Virus record (IMG/VR): IMGVR_UViG_3300043313_002047
Span: 1-50,092 of that record
DNA length: 50,092 nucleotides
Strand: one strand, 5' to 3'
Origin: a virus
The notes under the pieces are model-generated. The model was not told the origin of the DNA. It saw only the letters and a program-made list of their open reading frames with translations, and did no database searches. The position numbers and the translations under genes are program-made. Shown here in pieces: positions 15,280-24,150 of this stretch (positions within the stretch are counted from its first letter, which is position 1; each line of letters starts with the position of its first letter).

Positions 15280-15756
15280 CTAGCTGGGCAGGTCAACCTT
15301 GCGGTGCTGCGGCGGTCGCTGCCTGGCGGGCAGGTGCGAGAAGTCGACGCCCTGGTGCTTGCCGTCGAATCGCGACACGTCGTTTGAGACGACGTTCAGC
15401 GCCTTGCGCGGCGCGACGTGCTCGCGCAAAATCTTCATGGTGTGGTGCTCGGGCAGCTCGAGGCCGTACTCGACGTCGTTGATGTTCAGCATCGTGACGC
15501 CGCCGCAGTCCGGACAGGGCGGCAGCTCGATGCACTCGCTCGGCTCGCGCTTCAGTCGCTCCGAGTTGAGGTCATCGAGCTGCTTCCACGAGATCTGGAA
15601 GATGCGGCCGCACGGCACCATCTCGGACGGGTGCAGGGCGCCGCACTGCCAGGTCAGGCCGTCCTTCGGGCAGGAGGCGTGGAAGTGGCCGTGCAGCACT
15701 CCGGCTTCGCCGCAGATGCCGTCGACGAGCAGGTGGGGGTGGTCGATGCGCTTCAT
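15280..15756 (-). CDS. Cys/His-rich, probably zinc-binding protein
   Basis: A 158-residue protein in TGATG overlap with the upstream structural gene. Cys/His are spread through the first half (CGEAG, HFHASCPKDGLTWQCGALH, VPCGR) and a CPDC pair sits at about 80-83, suggesting one or two zinc sites. The C-terminal quarter is basic. No family recognised; it lies in the tail region but may not be structural. Confidence 0.68.
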   Translation of the reverse strand: MKRIDHPHLLVDGICGEAGVLHGHFHASCPKDGLTWQCGALHPSEMVPCGRIFQISWKQLDDLNSERLKREPSECIELPPCPDCGGVTMLNINDVEYGLELPEHHTMKILREHVAPRKALNVVSNDVSRFDGKHQGVDFSHLPARQRPPQHRKVDLPS

Positions 15757-16766
15757 CAGTTCACCGTGATCACGACGAGGATGTCCAGCACGCCGGCGGC
15801 GATCGAGTTGCAGGTGTAGATGCCGCCGAGGCTGTTTAGGAACCGCACCTGGTTGGTGACGGCGTTGGTGGACACGAACGATCCGCCGATGGTGACCGAC
15901 ACGGGCGTCACGAAGTTCACACCGGCCGCGTCGGAGCGGATGTGCCGCCAGTTCAGGTGCGAGCCCCAGGCCTGAGTGGCCGCGGTGGCGACGGCGCGCA
16001 CGCCGCCGAGGACGTTCTGCCCGGCGGCGGTGCAGGTGCCGTAGGTGGGCGTGTTGAACATCACGTTGCCCGCGATAATGTCGACGGACACGGCGGGCGC
16101 TCCCGCCATCACGTCGAACCGGACGCGGCTCGACACGTCGGCGACGCTGATCGTGTTGACCTGGGTGATGTTGGCCGCGAAGTAGATGCGGGCCTGCACG
16201 CCGCTCGGGACGTTCGACATGATGGCGCTGAACTCGGCCTGCGAGCCGATCGCATTCACGACCACGGAGCTGGACGACACCAGCAAGTTCGAGGCCGTCA
16301 GCTGCGCCAGCGCCGACGTCGAGCCGCCGGTCAGCGCGACGTACGACATCGGCCCGGTGATCGCGTGCGCGTCGCGGGAGGCGACCAGCGCGACGCGGTC
16401 GAAGACCGAGATGTTCATGCCGTACGACGGGCCGAAGATGGTGTTGTCGAACCGGATCTCGGCCCGCAGGAACCCGGTGTTGTCGCGCCACTCCATGGTG
16501 GCGGTGGTCAGCGCCTGGTCGATGTTGAACTGGATCGGGGTGGATTCGACGAACGCCACGTGCTCGGCGATGATCGACTCCAGGTTGATGTTGTCGGTCG
16601 ACACGAAGTCGACGCCGATCATGTTCGGCGCGTAGTAGATGGTGGTCGGGAAGGCCGCGCCCGGATCGGGACGCCGGAGGATCGCGTCGGCCTCGGGGTC
16701 GACGATCACGCCTTCGTGCCGGCCGGGTGTGCGCGGCTGGCGGAGCGGGATCTGGCCGAACGCCAT
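15756..16766 (-). CDS. Beta-rich structural (tail-associated) protein
   Basis: A 336-residue protein in TGATG overlap with the nozzle gene upstream. Nearly the whole chain is short alternating Ser/Thr/Val/Ala strands (for example QAEFSAIMSNVPSGVQARIYFAANI), typical of phage tail or fibre beta-sandwiches. No enzymatic motif. Position right after the nozzle suggests a tail-tip or fibre component. Confidence 0.7.
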   Translation of the reverse strand: MAFGQIPLRQPRTPGRHEGVIVDPEADAILRRPDPGAAFPTTIYYAPNMIGVDFVSTDNINLESIIAEHVAFVESTPIQFNIDQALTTATMEWRDNTGFLRAEIRFDNTIFGPSYGMNISVFDRVALVASRDAHAITGPMSYVALTGGSTSALAQLTASNLLVSSSSVVVNAIGSQAEFSAIMSNVPSGVQARIYFAANITQVNTISVADVSSRVRFDVMAGAPAVSVDIIAGNVMFNTPTYGTCTAAGQNVLGGVRAVATAATQAWGSHLNWRHIRSDAAGVNFVTPVSVTIGGSFVSTNAVTNQVRFLNSLGGIYTCNSIAAGVLDILVVITVN

Positions 16767-18703
16767 CAGACCTCGAGCAGGTAGCAGTTGAGGAACGCCT
16801 CGCGCTGTCCCTGGTCGTTCAGCACCGGCTCGGACTCCACCGGCTGCGTGACGACGCAGGGGCGGATCACCAGGTCGCGGTCGATCAGGTTGATGATCGC
16901 GCCGGTGTCCGCCCAGCCCCAGATCGCGTTGCGGATGTCGGCCGCGTCGCCGGTGTAGATGGTGCCGTCCGGGCACTCGATGTTGTGCACGGCGGGCATG
17001 GTGAGCTGGAAGCCGTGGAAGCCGGACTCGATGAACGAGAAGTGCATCGTGAAGGCGTTGACCTCGATCGTCTGGGTGAACATCACCGGAGACCAGAGGA
17101 TGAACCGGAGCCGGATGCGTCTGCCGGGCGCGGCGTACAGGCCGAGCTGGAAGATCGAGGTGTAGAGCTCGCCCGCCACGTCGGCGGCGAACACCGGCAC
17201 GCTCGTCCAGACAGCGCCGCCGTCGATCGAGAACTGCATCCCCTTCGTCTCCGCGCCGCGAGTGCGGATCGCCACGTCGCCCCACGCCTTCTTGCGGCCC
17301 GGCTCCGGGCCGAAGTCAGAGGTCTGCAGCACGCCGCCCATGCCCGCGTGCGTCGGCACGCCGTCGGTTGCCTGCCGGATCTTGAAGATGCCGCGCGACG
17401 TGGCGAGGCCGTGATCCATCCAGACCAGGATCTGGTCGCGCAGCGTCACCAGGTTGAAGCCCGTCGCCGACGTGTTGTAGGTGGTCAGCGTCGAGTCCAT
17501 CTCGATGCAGGGGCCGGTGAAGAAGGCGTCCTGCGCCGCGTCGTAGAACTCGACGCCGTGCTGCCCCTGGTTGACGAAGCAGAGCAGGCCGTCGAACACG
17601 TCCAGGTCGAAGATGCCGGTGATGAAGCTGGCCGCCATCTGCCGGTCGCGGTACCACGACTTCACGAGCCGGAGCGCATTGCCGGTCAGCTCGTACAGCT
17701 CGCCGTGGCCGTCGTTGCCGTCGAGGTCGTAGCCAACGGCGCCGATGTAGAGCCGCCCGGCGTACTGCGTCATGCACTGCGGTGTGCAGGCGAACGGGAT
17801 CTCCGCCACGGTGGAGAGCTGCGTGCCGGTGGTGGCGCAAATGACTCCTTCCAGGCCGCTGGAGCGCTGCACGAGGATGTAGAGCTGGCCGTTGTAGGGC
17901 TCGGCGGCGACGGGGAGGCCCGGCATCCGGCCCGCCGTCGGCGACTTCGAGCCCTTCGCCAGGCCGACCCGCTGGAACTGGCCGGTGGCGAGCTGCACGT
18001 ACAGGTAGACGCCCCAGGCGACGAACAGCATGTCGCCCCAGACGTGGATCATGGAAGGCGTCCCGGCCGGCGCGGCGCCGGTGGCGATGTCGATCGGGTT
18101 GATGGTCGCGGTCAGCGCCAGCGTCGACACGTTGAAGGTGTAGATCTTGCCGTCGGTGCCGCCCGCGTAGATCGTCCCGGAGATCGGCTCCATGAAGAAG
18201 CACGTCTTCTGGGTAGCGTGCGAATCCGTGTTGGTGGTGACGACGGCGGCGCCGGTGACGGTGGCGCGCACGATCCGGTTCTGGAACCCGAAGATCGCCT
18301 GCCCTCCGGCGTGCATGGTGGCGATCGGACGCGTGCCGGCCGGGATCGGCACCGCCAGCGACGCACCCGCGTTGCCCATCGTCGACACCGGCTTGGCCTG
18401 CACCAGGCCCGGGGTGGAGCGAGCGGAGCGCGACTGCTGGGTGGGCATCATGTTGCGGCTCTGCGCGAACATGGCGGGGTCGGAGAACTCCGGCTGGTAG
18501 TTGCCGCCCGAGAAGTTGTCCATCGTCCACGAGCTGGAGCGGCCGGTGCCGAGCTGGTCGTTCGGCCCGCCCTGGTGCACCTTGCCGTACGGCGAGTCCT
18601 GGGCGCGCTTCACGATCGAGTTCAGCATGAAGCCCGCCTCGAAGCCGGGCGCGCCGAGGCCGATGTGGTGCTTGGAACTGACAAACGCAGGCAAGAGGCC
18701 CAT
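16766..18703 (-). CDS. Tail nozzle-like beta-propeller protein
   Basis: A 645-residue protein. Repeating blade-like units contain small-residue turns and aromatic strands (GGQAIFGFQNRIVRA, SGTIYAGGTDGKIYTF, HVWGDMLFVAWGVYLYV, YNGQLYILVQR, YAGRLYIGAVGYD, FDGLLCFVNQG), as expected for a beta-propeller. The T7 gp12 nozzle is a large beta-propeller made next to the adaptor gene, and this gene lies immediately after the putative adaptor. Assignment to nozzle is an inference from fold pattern and position. Confidence 0.68.
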   Translation of the reverse strand: MGLLPAFVSSKHHIGLGAPGFEAGFMLNSIVKRAQDSPYGKVHQGGPNDQLGTGRSSSWTMDNFSGGNYQPEFSDPAMFAQSRNMMPTQQSRSARSTPGLVQAKPVSTMGNAGASLAVPIPAGTRPIATMHAGGQAIFGFQNRIVRATVTGAAVVTTNTDSHATQKTCFFMEPISGTIYAGGTDGKIYTFNVSTLALTATINPIDIATGAAPAGTPSMIHVWGDMLFVAWGVYLYVQLATGQFQRVGLAKGSKSPTAGRMPGLPVAAEPYNGQLYILVQRSSGLEGVICATTGTQLSTVAEIPFACTPQCMTQYAGRLYIGAVGYDLDGNDGHGELYELTGNALRLVKSWYRDRQMAASFITGIFDLDVFDGLLCFVNQGQHGVEFYDAAQDAFFTGPCIEMDSTLTTYNTSATGFNLVTLRDQILVWMDHGLATSRGIFKIRQATDGVPTHAGMGGVLQTSDFGPEPGRKKAWGDVAIRTRGAETKGMQFSIDGGAVWTSVPVFAADVAGELYTSIFQLGLYAAPGRRIRLRFILWSPVMFTQTIEVNAFTMHFSFIESGFHGFQLTMPAVHNIECPDGTIYTGDAADIRNAIWGWADTGAIINLIDRDLVIRPCVVTQPVESEPVLNDQGQREAFLNCYLLEV

Positions 18704-19636
18704 CTACATCTCCATCGGGGTCATCAGGGCGGCGACGTTGCGCTGCACGAGCAGCTCGCGGATCGCCAGGTAGCGCTGGTGCCACATCTCCGCGAGGCGC
18801 TCCATGTCCTCGGGCGACACGGCGTTGGTGCCGACCTGGGTGGCGTAGCGGGCGTAGGCGTCGCGGTCGTTCACGAACCGCATCACGCAGCGCCAGACGG
18901 CGAACGCGACCAGGCCCTCGTGGCCGGGGCGGGGCAGGTCGGTGCCGCCGTTGATGGTGAACGTCGGGTAGGTCGCCTCGTAAAGCAGGTAGGCGGCGCC
19001 TGCCTGCCGCGGCGTCTTGTCGGTCAGGATCAGCAGACCGTCGACCTCGTAGTAGGCGGGGAAGTAGTTGTGCCCCACGTAGTTCGGGTCGGGCAGGATC
19101 TGGATCATCCGCACGTAGTCGGCGGGCAACGCGATCTGCACGGCGCTCGTGCCCCACGCCAGCCCGGTCTTGATCTTCCGGGTGACGTCGGTGCTCATCC
19201 AGTCCTGGCCCTCGTTCAGGTAGTCCACGATCCGCGCGTCGGTGATCGTGAACAGCGAGTTGAACAGCCCGAGTTCGTTGCGGACGGCGGCGATCATGGC
19301 GGTGGCGGTGTTGCCGGCCACCGACACGTCGGTCGGGTCGACGACGTTGACGATGAACGTCGGCGTCTCCTGAATGAAGGTGGAGGGCAGCGTGATGCGC
19401 CACCAGGCGACGTAGCGGCCGGACGTGTCGACATCGGCCGCGGCCCAGTCGTAGCGCACCTGGCCGTTCACCGCCGACACGACGACGGCGGGCGTGTCGA
19501 CCTTCAGGGTGCCGCTCGACTCCAGGCGCATCCGCAGCTTGACGGTGGAGCCGGTCAGGTTGAACGGCAGGCCGTCGACGTTGATGGTGTCGGTCAGCGA
19601 GGGGGAGCGGTTGCCCTCGTACATGGTGATGCTCAC
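18704..19636 (-). CDS. Head-tail adaptor with BppU-like N-terminal domain
   Basis: A 310-residue protein from GTG 19636. Residues about 8-100 follow the BppU N-terminal immunoglobulin-like pattern (PSLTDTINVDGLPFNLTG, VKLRMRLE, VRYDWAAADVDTSGRYVAWW). Residues about 105-310 are helical and resemble short-tail adaptor proteins (ARIVDYLNEGQDWMS, then two strands and a final helical bundle). It starts within the adhesin stop and abuts the nozzle gene, matching the adaptor-nozzle order of podoviruses. The fusion of the two halves is unusual. Confidence 0.62.
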   Translation of the reverse strand: MSITMYEGNRSPSLTDTINVDGLPFNLTGSTVKLRMRLESSGTLKVDTPAVVVSAVNGQVRYDWAAADVDTSGRYVAWWRITLPSTFIQETPTFIVNVVDPTDVSVAGNTATAMIAAVRNELGLFNSLFTITDARIVDYLNEGQDWMSTDVTRKIKTGLAWGTSAVQIALPADYVRMIQILPDPNYVGHNYFPAYYEVDGLLILTDKTPRQAGAAYLLYEATYPTFTINGGTDLPRPGHEGLVAFAVWRCVMRFVNDRDAYARYATQVGTNAVSPEDMERLAEMWHQRYLAIRELLVQRNVAALMTPMEM

Positions 19637-21663
19637 GTGTCGCCTCCCGGCGTCGGCGTATCGAAGTCTCCCACACCGGGCGCGTTGCCTACGCTCGGGC
19701 CGGGTCGCGGCTGCTCGATGTCGGGCACGTCGGCCTGGCTGGTGGTGAGGCCGACGCGGGCCAGCGCGCTGGAGAAGAACTGGGTCACGATCGGCGGCAG
19801 GGCGGTGACGACGAAGGTGGCGATCGACGCGGTGCCGCTGCCTGCGGCGGTAAGCCGCTTCGAGATCTGCCTCACAAACGAGGGAGTGCCGGTGCCGCTC
19901 GCCGCCACGGTCTTCGAGACCCGCTTCGTGACCGTCGGCGCGCCGGTGCCCGAGGCAATGACGTTCTTGCTGGTGCGCCGGATCATCGACGCGGTGCCGG
20001 TACCGGCGGCGGTGAGCGCCTTGCCGACGCGCTTGATCACCGACGGCGTGCCGGTGCCGGACGCGGTCACGTTCTTCGAGACCCGCTTCACCACCGAGGG
20101 CGTGCCGGTACCGGAGCCGGTGACGAGCTTGCCGACCTGGCGCACCATCGAGGCGGTGCCGGTGCCCGCAGCCGTCAGCGTCATCAGAAACAGGCGAGAG
20201 GCGCTCAGGGAGGCCGTCCCGGTTCCCGACGCCGTCAGGGCCTTGGAGGTGCGGCGGACGATCTGGGGGCTTCCTGAGCCCCCTGCGGACAGGATCTTGG
20301 CGATCAGCCGGGTGATCGTCGGCGACCCCGTACCCGCAGCAGCGATCTGCTTACCGACGCTGCGCACCATCGAGGCGGTGCCGACGCCCGCGGCGGTCAG
20401 CGCCTGGAAGAAGACGGTGCCGCTGCCGGGGGGCACGTAGGTGCCGCCGCCGTAGTCGTCGAAGGTGCGAGCCGAGTTCTGCGTCAGCAGCCCGATCCGG
20501 GAGCCGGTGGCGTAGGTGGCGTCGACGACCTGGTCGCGCAGCTGCCAGCCGGAGCCGTTATCGGTGAACAGCTGCAGCAGCGAGCCGACCATCCGCAGGC
20601 CGAGTTTCGAGCCGGCGGCGAGGCCGTGCGTGATGGCGCTCGTCAGCGTCGTCGACGAGCCCGCGTTCCAGCGGTACAGGTAGAACGTCGTCGCGTCGAC
20701 GTGGACGGCGTAGCCGGTAAGGCCTCCAGTGCCGACGTTGTTCATCCGGATCCACAGCTCCACCTGGGAGACGCCGCCCGAGCCGTACGTGAAGTAGCAC
20801 TCCTGGTCGTTGCCGAACGCGGTGGCGTTCCACCACTGCGACCACTGCGTCGGGCCCGTCGCCGACTCGATCAGCTGGTTGGAGACCACCTTGTAGCCGC
20901 CGTCGGAGAGGGCAGCGATGTCGGTCGACCAGTTGGCGCTCGGCGGCGGGCCGGTATTCGCCCGGTTGAAGTCGTCCAGGACGGCGGTGGTAGGGAACGG
21001 GACGCCCGCAAACAGGGTGCTCCACGACCTGCGGTACCGCCACAGATCCTGGTGCATGGTCAGCTCGCGGACGTGGTTGTGAATCATCTTGAAGACGCCG
21101 GCGGGCGCGGCCGACCACCACGTCTTCGTCTGATAGCTGTTGCGGTAGCCCCAGTTGCCACGCCGGATCGGACGCCGCCCACCGTTGTTGCGCGCCGACG
21201 GCGAGCCGTACTGGTCGCCGTTCTCGGCGCACATGATCGACCAGATCACGGAGTGCGACGTGCCCGTCTGAGCACCGCCGATGATCTCCGACGCCGCCAC
21301 CACCGGCCGCGCATTGGGCCGAGGCGCCGCCCAGCCGTGGTGGATGTCGTTCGGACGCCCGGACGACATCATCAGGATCGGGCTGCCGACCGGCGTGCCG
21401 GCCAGCGACATGGAGTCACCGTAGGTGGCGGTCTTCGCGGGCTGCCGCGAGCTCATCTTCTCCGGCGTCCGCGACGTGGAGGAGCCGCCCGCCGACTTGC
21501 GCTGGACGTGGGTGTGCTCGACGGCTGTACCGGCGCTGTTCGGGCCCAGCCGGAACTCGTTGATCTCGACGCTGCCGGTGGCGGCCGCCGTGATCTGCCA
21601 GTGCTCCAGACAGCCAGCCGTGGGCGGGCCGGACAGCGTGGCGCCGAACGGCCGCGCGGACAC
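19633..21663 (-). CDS. Adhesin/tail-fibre protein: ConA-like domain plus eleven 18-residue repeats
   Basis: A 676-residue protein from GTG 21663. N-terminal beta-domain (about 20-215) is related to the one in the next upstream gene (shared VQR...TPEK...S.QPA pattern). A concanavalin-A/LamG-like module covers about 228-409 (LDDFNRANTGPPPSANW, WIRMNNVGTGGLTGYAVHV, GSKLGLRMVGSLLQLFTDNG). Residues 421-620 are eleven tandem repeats of 18-20 residues with consensus (L/V)TA(S/A)GTGT(A/P)S..(K/R)R..K. A Pro-rich tail ends the chain. Likely a host-surface-binding spike or fibre. The repeated basic positions are compatible with contact to acidic wall polymers; that is inference. Confidence 0.75.
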   Translation of the reverse strand: MSARPFGATLSGPPTAGCLEHWQITAAATGSVEINEFRLGPNSAGTAVEHTHVQRKSAGGSSTSRTPEKMSSRQPAKTATYGDSMSLAGTPVGSPILMMSSGRPNDIHHGWAAPRPNARPVVAASEIIGGAQTGTSHSVIWSIMCAENGDQYGSPSARNNGGRRPIRRGNWGYRNSYQTKTWWSAAPAGVFKMIHNHVRELTMHQDLWRYRRSWSTLFAGVPFPTTAVLDDFNRANTGPPPSANWSTDIAALSDGGYKVVSNQLIESATGPTQWSQWWNATAFGNDQECYFTYGSGGVSQVELWIRMNNVGTGGLTGYAVHVDATTFYLYRWNAGSSTTLTSAITHGLAAGSKLGLRMVGSLLQLFTDNGSGWQLRDQVVDATYATGSRIGLLTQNSARTFDDYGGGTYVPPGSGTVFFQALTAAGVGTASMVRSVGKQIAAAGTGSPTITRLIAKILSAGGSGSPQIVRRTSKALTASGTGTASLSASRLFLMTLTAAGTGTASMVRQVGKLVTGSGTGTPSVVKRVSKNVTASGTGTPSVIKRVGKALTAAGTGTASMIRRTSKNVIASGTGAPTVTKRVSKTVAASGTGTPSFVRQISKRLTAAGSGTASIATFVVTALPPIVTQFFSSALARVGLTTSQADVPDIEQPRPGPSVGNAPGVGDFDTPTPGGDT
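19804..20403 (-). repeat. Coding tandem repeat array, about 11 units of 54 bp
   Basis: Codes for residues 421-620 of the adhesin. Units share a GTGTA/PS core after TA(S/A)G and a K/R-rich second half. One unit (about 475-494) is 20 residues and diverged (LSASRLFLMT); the last (about 604-620) loses the basic half. Repeat number may vary between related phages through slippage or recombination. Confidence 0.85.
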
Positions 21664-21683
21664 CGGCTAGTCCCCGGGGCCCG

Positions 21684-22346
21684 TCACATCTCCTCCCACA
21701 CGACGTGGGCGGAGACGACGGGGATGCCGCTGGCGGAGCGGGCAGACAGGATCTCGGCGTTCACCAGGTAGATCTCCTGGCCGGGCTGCGACACCCAGCG
21801 GTCACCGCCACCGAACGCGTTGAAGGCGTGGAACAACGCCGCCGCACCGCTCAGCGACGGCTGCGCCGACCAGGTGGTGGCGAAGGTAGCGACGGCGGCG
21901 GGCGAGCGGGTCGAGAACTTCTCCGGCGTCTGATTCGTCGGCGTGGTGCCGCCGGTCGATCGCTGCACCGCGACGCGGCAGACGGTGCTCGTCGTCGCCT
22001 CGCCGCCGATGAACGACTCCAGGATCCGGAGCTGGCCGCTGGCGCCGCACGACAGCGTCCACAAGTCGGTGGTGGTGGCGAGGGTGACGCCCGCCCGCGA
22101 GCCCGAGTAGACGGGGTCCTCGGGCAGCATCCGCCGGTTGATGTCCTCGTACTCGGCCCAGAATGCCTCCGAGCGGAGCTTCCAGACATCGAAGTCCGAC
22201 TTCTTCTCGCGCAGCGCAGAGCCCGCGTAGCGCGCCCGCAGCGCCTGCTTGGCGGTCTCCGCTGCCCGCCACCGGCGCAGGTAGTCGGCCGGGTCGGAGC
22301 AGCAGGCGGGGATGGTGCGCGGCTCGGGGGCGAGGATGGCGGTCAC
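21684..22346 (-). CDS. Structural protein with beta-domain shared with the neighbouring adhesin
   Basis: A 220-residue protein from GTG 22346 (GTGA overlap). Residues 15-75 are helical (YLRRWRAAETAKQALRARY). Residues about 85-220 form a beta-domain containing VQRSTGGTTPTNQTPEKFST and ending VVSAHVVWEEM. The same pattern occurs near the N-terminus of the adhesin at 19633-21663, so the two share a domain by duplication. Probably a virion surface or decoration component. Confidence 0.68.
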   Translation of the reverse strand: MTAILAPEPRTIPACCSDPADYLRRWRAAETAKQALRARYAGSALREKKSDFDVWKLRSEAFWAEYEDINRRMLPEDPVYSGSRAGVTLATTTDLWTLSCGASGQLRILESFIGGEATTSTVCRVAVQRSTGGTTPTNQTPEKFSTRSPAAVATFATTWSAQPSLSGAAALFHAFNAFGGGDRWVSQPGQEIYLVNAEILSARSASGIPVVSAHVVWEEM

Positions 22347-22537
22347 GAGCGCGCCTTGTCGTGGTCGACGGCGAGGGCGTGGTCGATGGTCAGCTTCGCC
22401 GTCTCGATGCAGGCGTCGCACGTCTTGCGGTAGCCGTCCTCGAGGTGGCTGGCGCAGGCCAGCGGCGTCCAGTTGGCGCCGCCGTGTGCGAACGTCTGCT
22501 GGCCGCTCTTGATCGCTGCCACCTTCGGGACGCTCAT
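22343..22537 (-). CDS. Small Cys-containing hypothetical protein
   Basis: A 64-residue protein in TGATG overlap upstream and GTGA overlap downstream. Contains LACASHLEDGYRKTCDACIETAK with four Cys/His ligands in zinc-ribbon-like spacing. Lies among head/tail genes; role unknown. Confidence 0.65.
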   Translation of the reverse strand: MSVPKVAAIKSGQQTFAHGGANWTPLACASHLEDGYRKTCDACIETAKLTIDHALAVDHDKARS

Positions 22538-22902
22538 CAGGCCAGGCCGATCTTGATCGTGAACTGGATCGAGTCGCCGATCGCGAGGTTGATGACGGAG
22601 AAGTCGCCCTTCACGAACAGGTTGCCGGCCGACACCGCGTCGAACAGTCCAGCGTTGGTGACGGCGCGCGGGGCAGTGGCGGTGATCGACCCGATCACCT
22701 GGTAGGTGTCGTTGGTTGTGGTGGTCGTCTGCTGCGTGGAGGTGCCGGACGTGCGCGTCTCGACCTCCGTGAACAGCGTCGTGTCGGCGATCGCGGCGGT
22801 GCCCGCGCCGGTGCCCATCGCCACGAAGTTCGGCTCGGTGCCGGAGCCCTTCAGGCGGTTGGTGGTGATCGCCTTGCCGGCGTTCGCCCAGACGGTTGCC
22901 AT
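22537..22902 (-). CDS. Beta-rich virion protein (decoration or fibre-base-like)
   Basis: A 121-residue protein. The pattern ...VAMGTGAGTAAIADTTLFTEVETR... followed by TAPRAVTNAGLFDA and LFVKGDF...GDSIQFTIKIG is common in phage fibre and head-associated proteins that follow capsid genes. TGATG overlaps on both sides. Exact position in the particle unknown. Confidence 0.65.
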   Translation of the reverse strand: MATVWANAGKAITTNRLKGSGTEPNFVAMGTGAGTAAIADTTLFTEVETRTSGTSTQQTTTTTNDTYQVIGSITATAPRAVTNAGLFDAVSAGNLFVKGDFSVINLAIGDSIQFTIKIGLA

Positions 22903-23084
22903 CAGGCCCTGCCCAGGCGGCGCTTGACCTCGGCGGTGAGCCGGGCCTTGACGGACTCGTCCGTCTCGTCCTCTGCACGCCAGGTGGAGATGACGCCGAG
23001 GTCTTCGACGGTGCCGTCGGCGCGGGTGATGACGGCCTCGATCGAGACCTCCCGCACCTCACCCTTGGCGATTACTTCGGCCAT
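22902..23084 (-). CDS. Small hypothetical protein downstream of capsid gene
   Basis: A 60-residue protein, ATG 23084, with AAGGAG at good spacing. A beta-strand-rich first half (AKGEVREVSIEAVITRADG) is followed by a basic helix. It is the first gene after the capsid terminator hairpin, so it may be expressed by read-through. Confidence 0.65.
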   Translation of the reverse strand: MAEVIAKGEVREVSIEAVITRADGTVEDLGVISTWRAEDETDESVKARLTAEVKRRLGRA

Positions 23085-23105
23085 GCTGCGCTCCTTCGAC
23101 CATGC

Positions 23106-23136
23106 GACCGGCCGGAGCATGAAGCTCCGGCCGGTC
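23106..23136 (-). terminator. Hairpin after the major capsid gene
   Basis: GACCGGCCGGAGC (23106-23118) pairs perfectly with 23124-23136 around a 5-nt loop, seven bases after the capsid stop. It has no U-tract. It probably attenuates rather than fully ends late transcription, making capsid protein more abundant than downstream products. Confidence 0.65.
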
Positions 23137-23143
23137 GTCAGGA

Positions 23144-24127
23144 TCAGGTCGGGACGACGTATGCCGTCTGGAACTGGATGCTGGACAGCTCGAGTGCGCG
23201 CCGCGGCTGGTGCGAGAAGCCGTAGCCGACGCCCCACTCGTGGCCGTAGTCGAACGACTCCTCGACCCACGACACGTTCTCGTCCAGGCCCTCCACGAAC
23301 GCCTCGCGACCGAACGCAAGCGCCTTCTGGGTGGGCACCGTGCCGCCGATGCCGCCGAGAGCGGTGGGCACGTTGTAGGACTCGTAGATGACGACGCCGT
23401 CGATGGTGGCGACGTGACCCGAGAAGATCGGGTTCTGATCCGACCGCGGCGCGGCGTTCTGCACGGCGGTGTTGTACGTCGCGTCGCCCTTCAGGTCGAG
23501 CGCGGCGTAGGGATGCACGACCAGGAAGAACCAGTCGCGGCCGTCCATCTTGAACGGCTTCGCCTTGGCGTTGAGGAGCAGCGCCCGCACCTTGCGGATG
23601 TCGGACACCGTCAGCGTCATGGCGGTGGACAGCGTCGCGTTCGACGTTGCCGTCGAGGCGTACTTGAAGTTCGGCGTGTAGCCGACGCCGTTCATGTTGG
23701 CGGTCTGCGTGAAGTTCGCGAACCGCGCCACGTCGACCTTGTCGGCGCCCCACTCGGCGAGCCGCAGGTAGGCCTCCTCGCGGAGGTCCATGGTGGACTT
23801 CTTGGCGGCGCGGCGGAAGCCGCGGACGCCGTGCCGGAGCAGCGCCGGGATGACGGTCATCTCCGACGTGGTGAGGTTCTCCTCGTTGCCGGTCAGGACC
23901 GCCGTGTCGCCGGCGACGCCGGAGCCCGACAGCGGGTTGGTGACCTGGATGTGGATCGTGTCACCGGGGTTGTTCAGCAGTTCGGACTGCTGGATGATCG
24001 GCATGCCCGAGCCGGGCTCGCCGACGAACTGGCCCCAGAACCCGTGCCGTGTGTGCGAGCGCAGGACGCGCTTCGACCACACCGCCGAGATCGAGGATGC
24101 AACGTTTGCGGGGGTGGTCGAAGCCAC
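23144..24127 (-). CDS. Major capsid protein, N4-gp56-like family
   Basis: A 327-residue HK97-fold capsid candidate. GTG 24127 has AGGAGGT at good spacing. The N-terminal part fits the N4-gp56/DUF4043 pattern: WSKRVLRSHTRHGFW, NNPGDTIHIQVTNPLSGSGV, then GNEENLTTSEMTVIPALLRHGVRG and KSTMDLREEAYLRLAEWGADK. Next comes WFFLVVHPYAALDLKGD and a C-terminal GFSHQPRRALELSSIQFQTAYVVPT. It is preceded by a scaffold-like gene and followed by a terminator, as usual for capsid genes. Confidence 0.88.
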   Translation of the reverse strand: MASTTPANVASSISAVWSKRVLRSHTRHGFWGQFVGEPGSGMPIIQQSELLNNPGDTIHIQVTNPLSGSGVAGDTAVLTGNEENLTTSEMTVIPALLRHGVRGFRRAAKKSTMDLREEAYLRLAEWGADKVDVARFANFTQTANMNGVGYTPNFKYASTATSNATLSTAMTLTVSDIRKVRALLLNAKAKPFKMDGRDWFFLVVHPYAALDLKGDATYNTAVQNAAPRSDQNPIFSGHVATIDGVVIYESYNVPTALGGIGGTVPTQKALAFGREAFVEGLDENVSWVEESFDYGHEWGVGYGFSHQPRRALELSSIQFQTAYVVPT

Positions 24128-24150
24128 AGCCGCCTACCTCCTGGTGGGAG

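Noticed and set aside
19804-20403. CRISPR array
   Set aside because: The periodic repeats are coding, contiguous and degenerate with no spacers; they encode the adhesin's 18-residue repeats.
16727-20440. A 1,237-codon open frame on the plus strand
   Set aside because: It is antisense to the nozzle, adaptor and adhesin genes, which have recognisable domains; the composition is that of a shadow.
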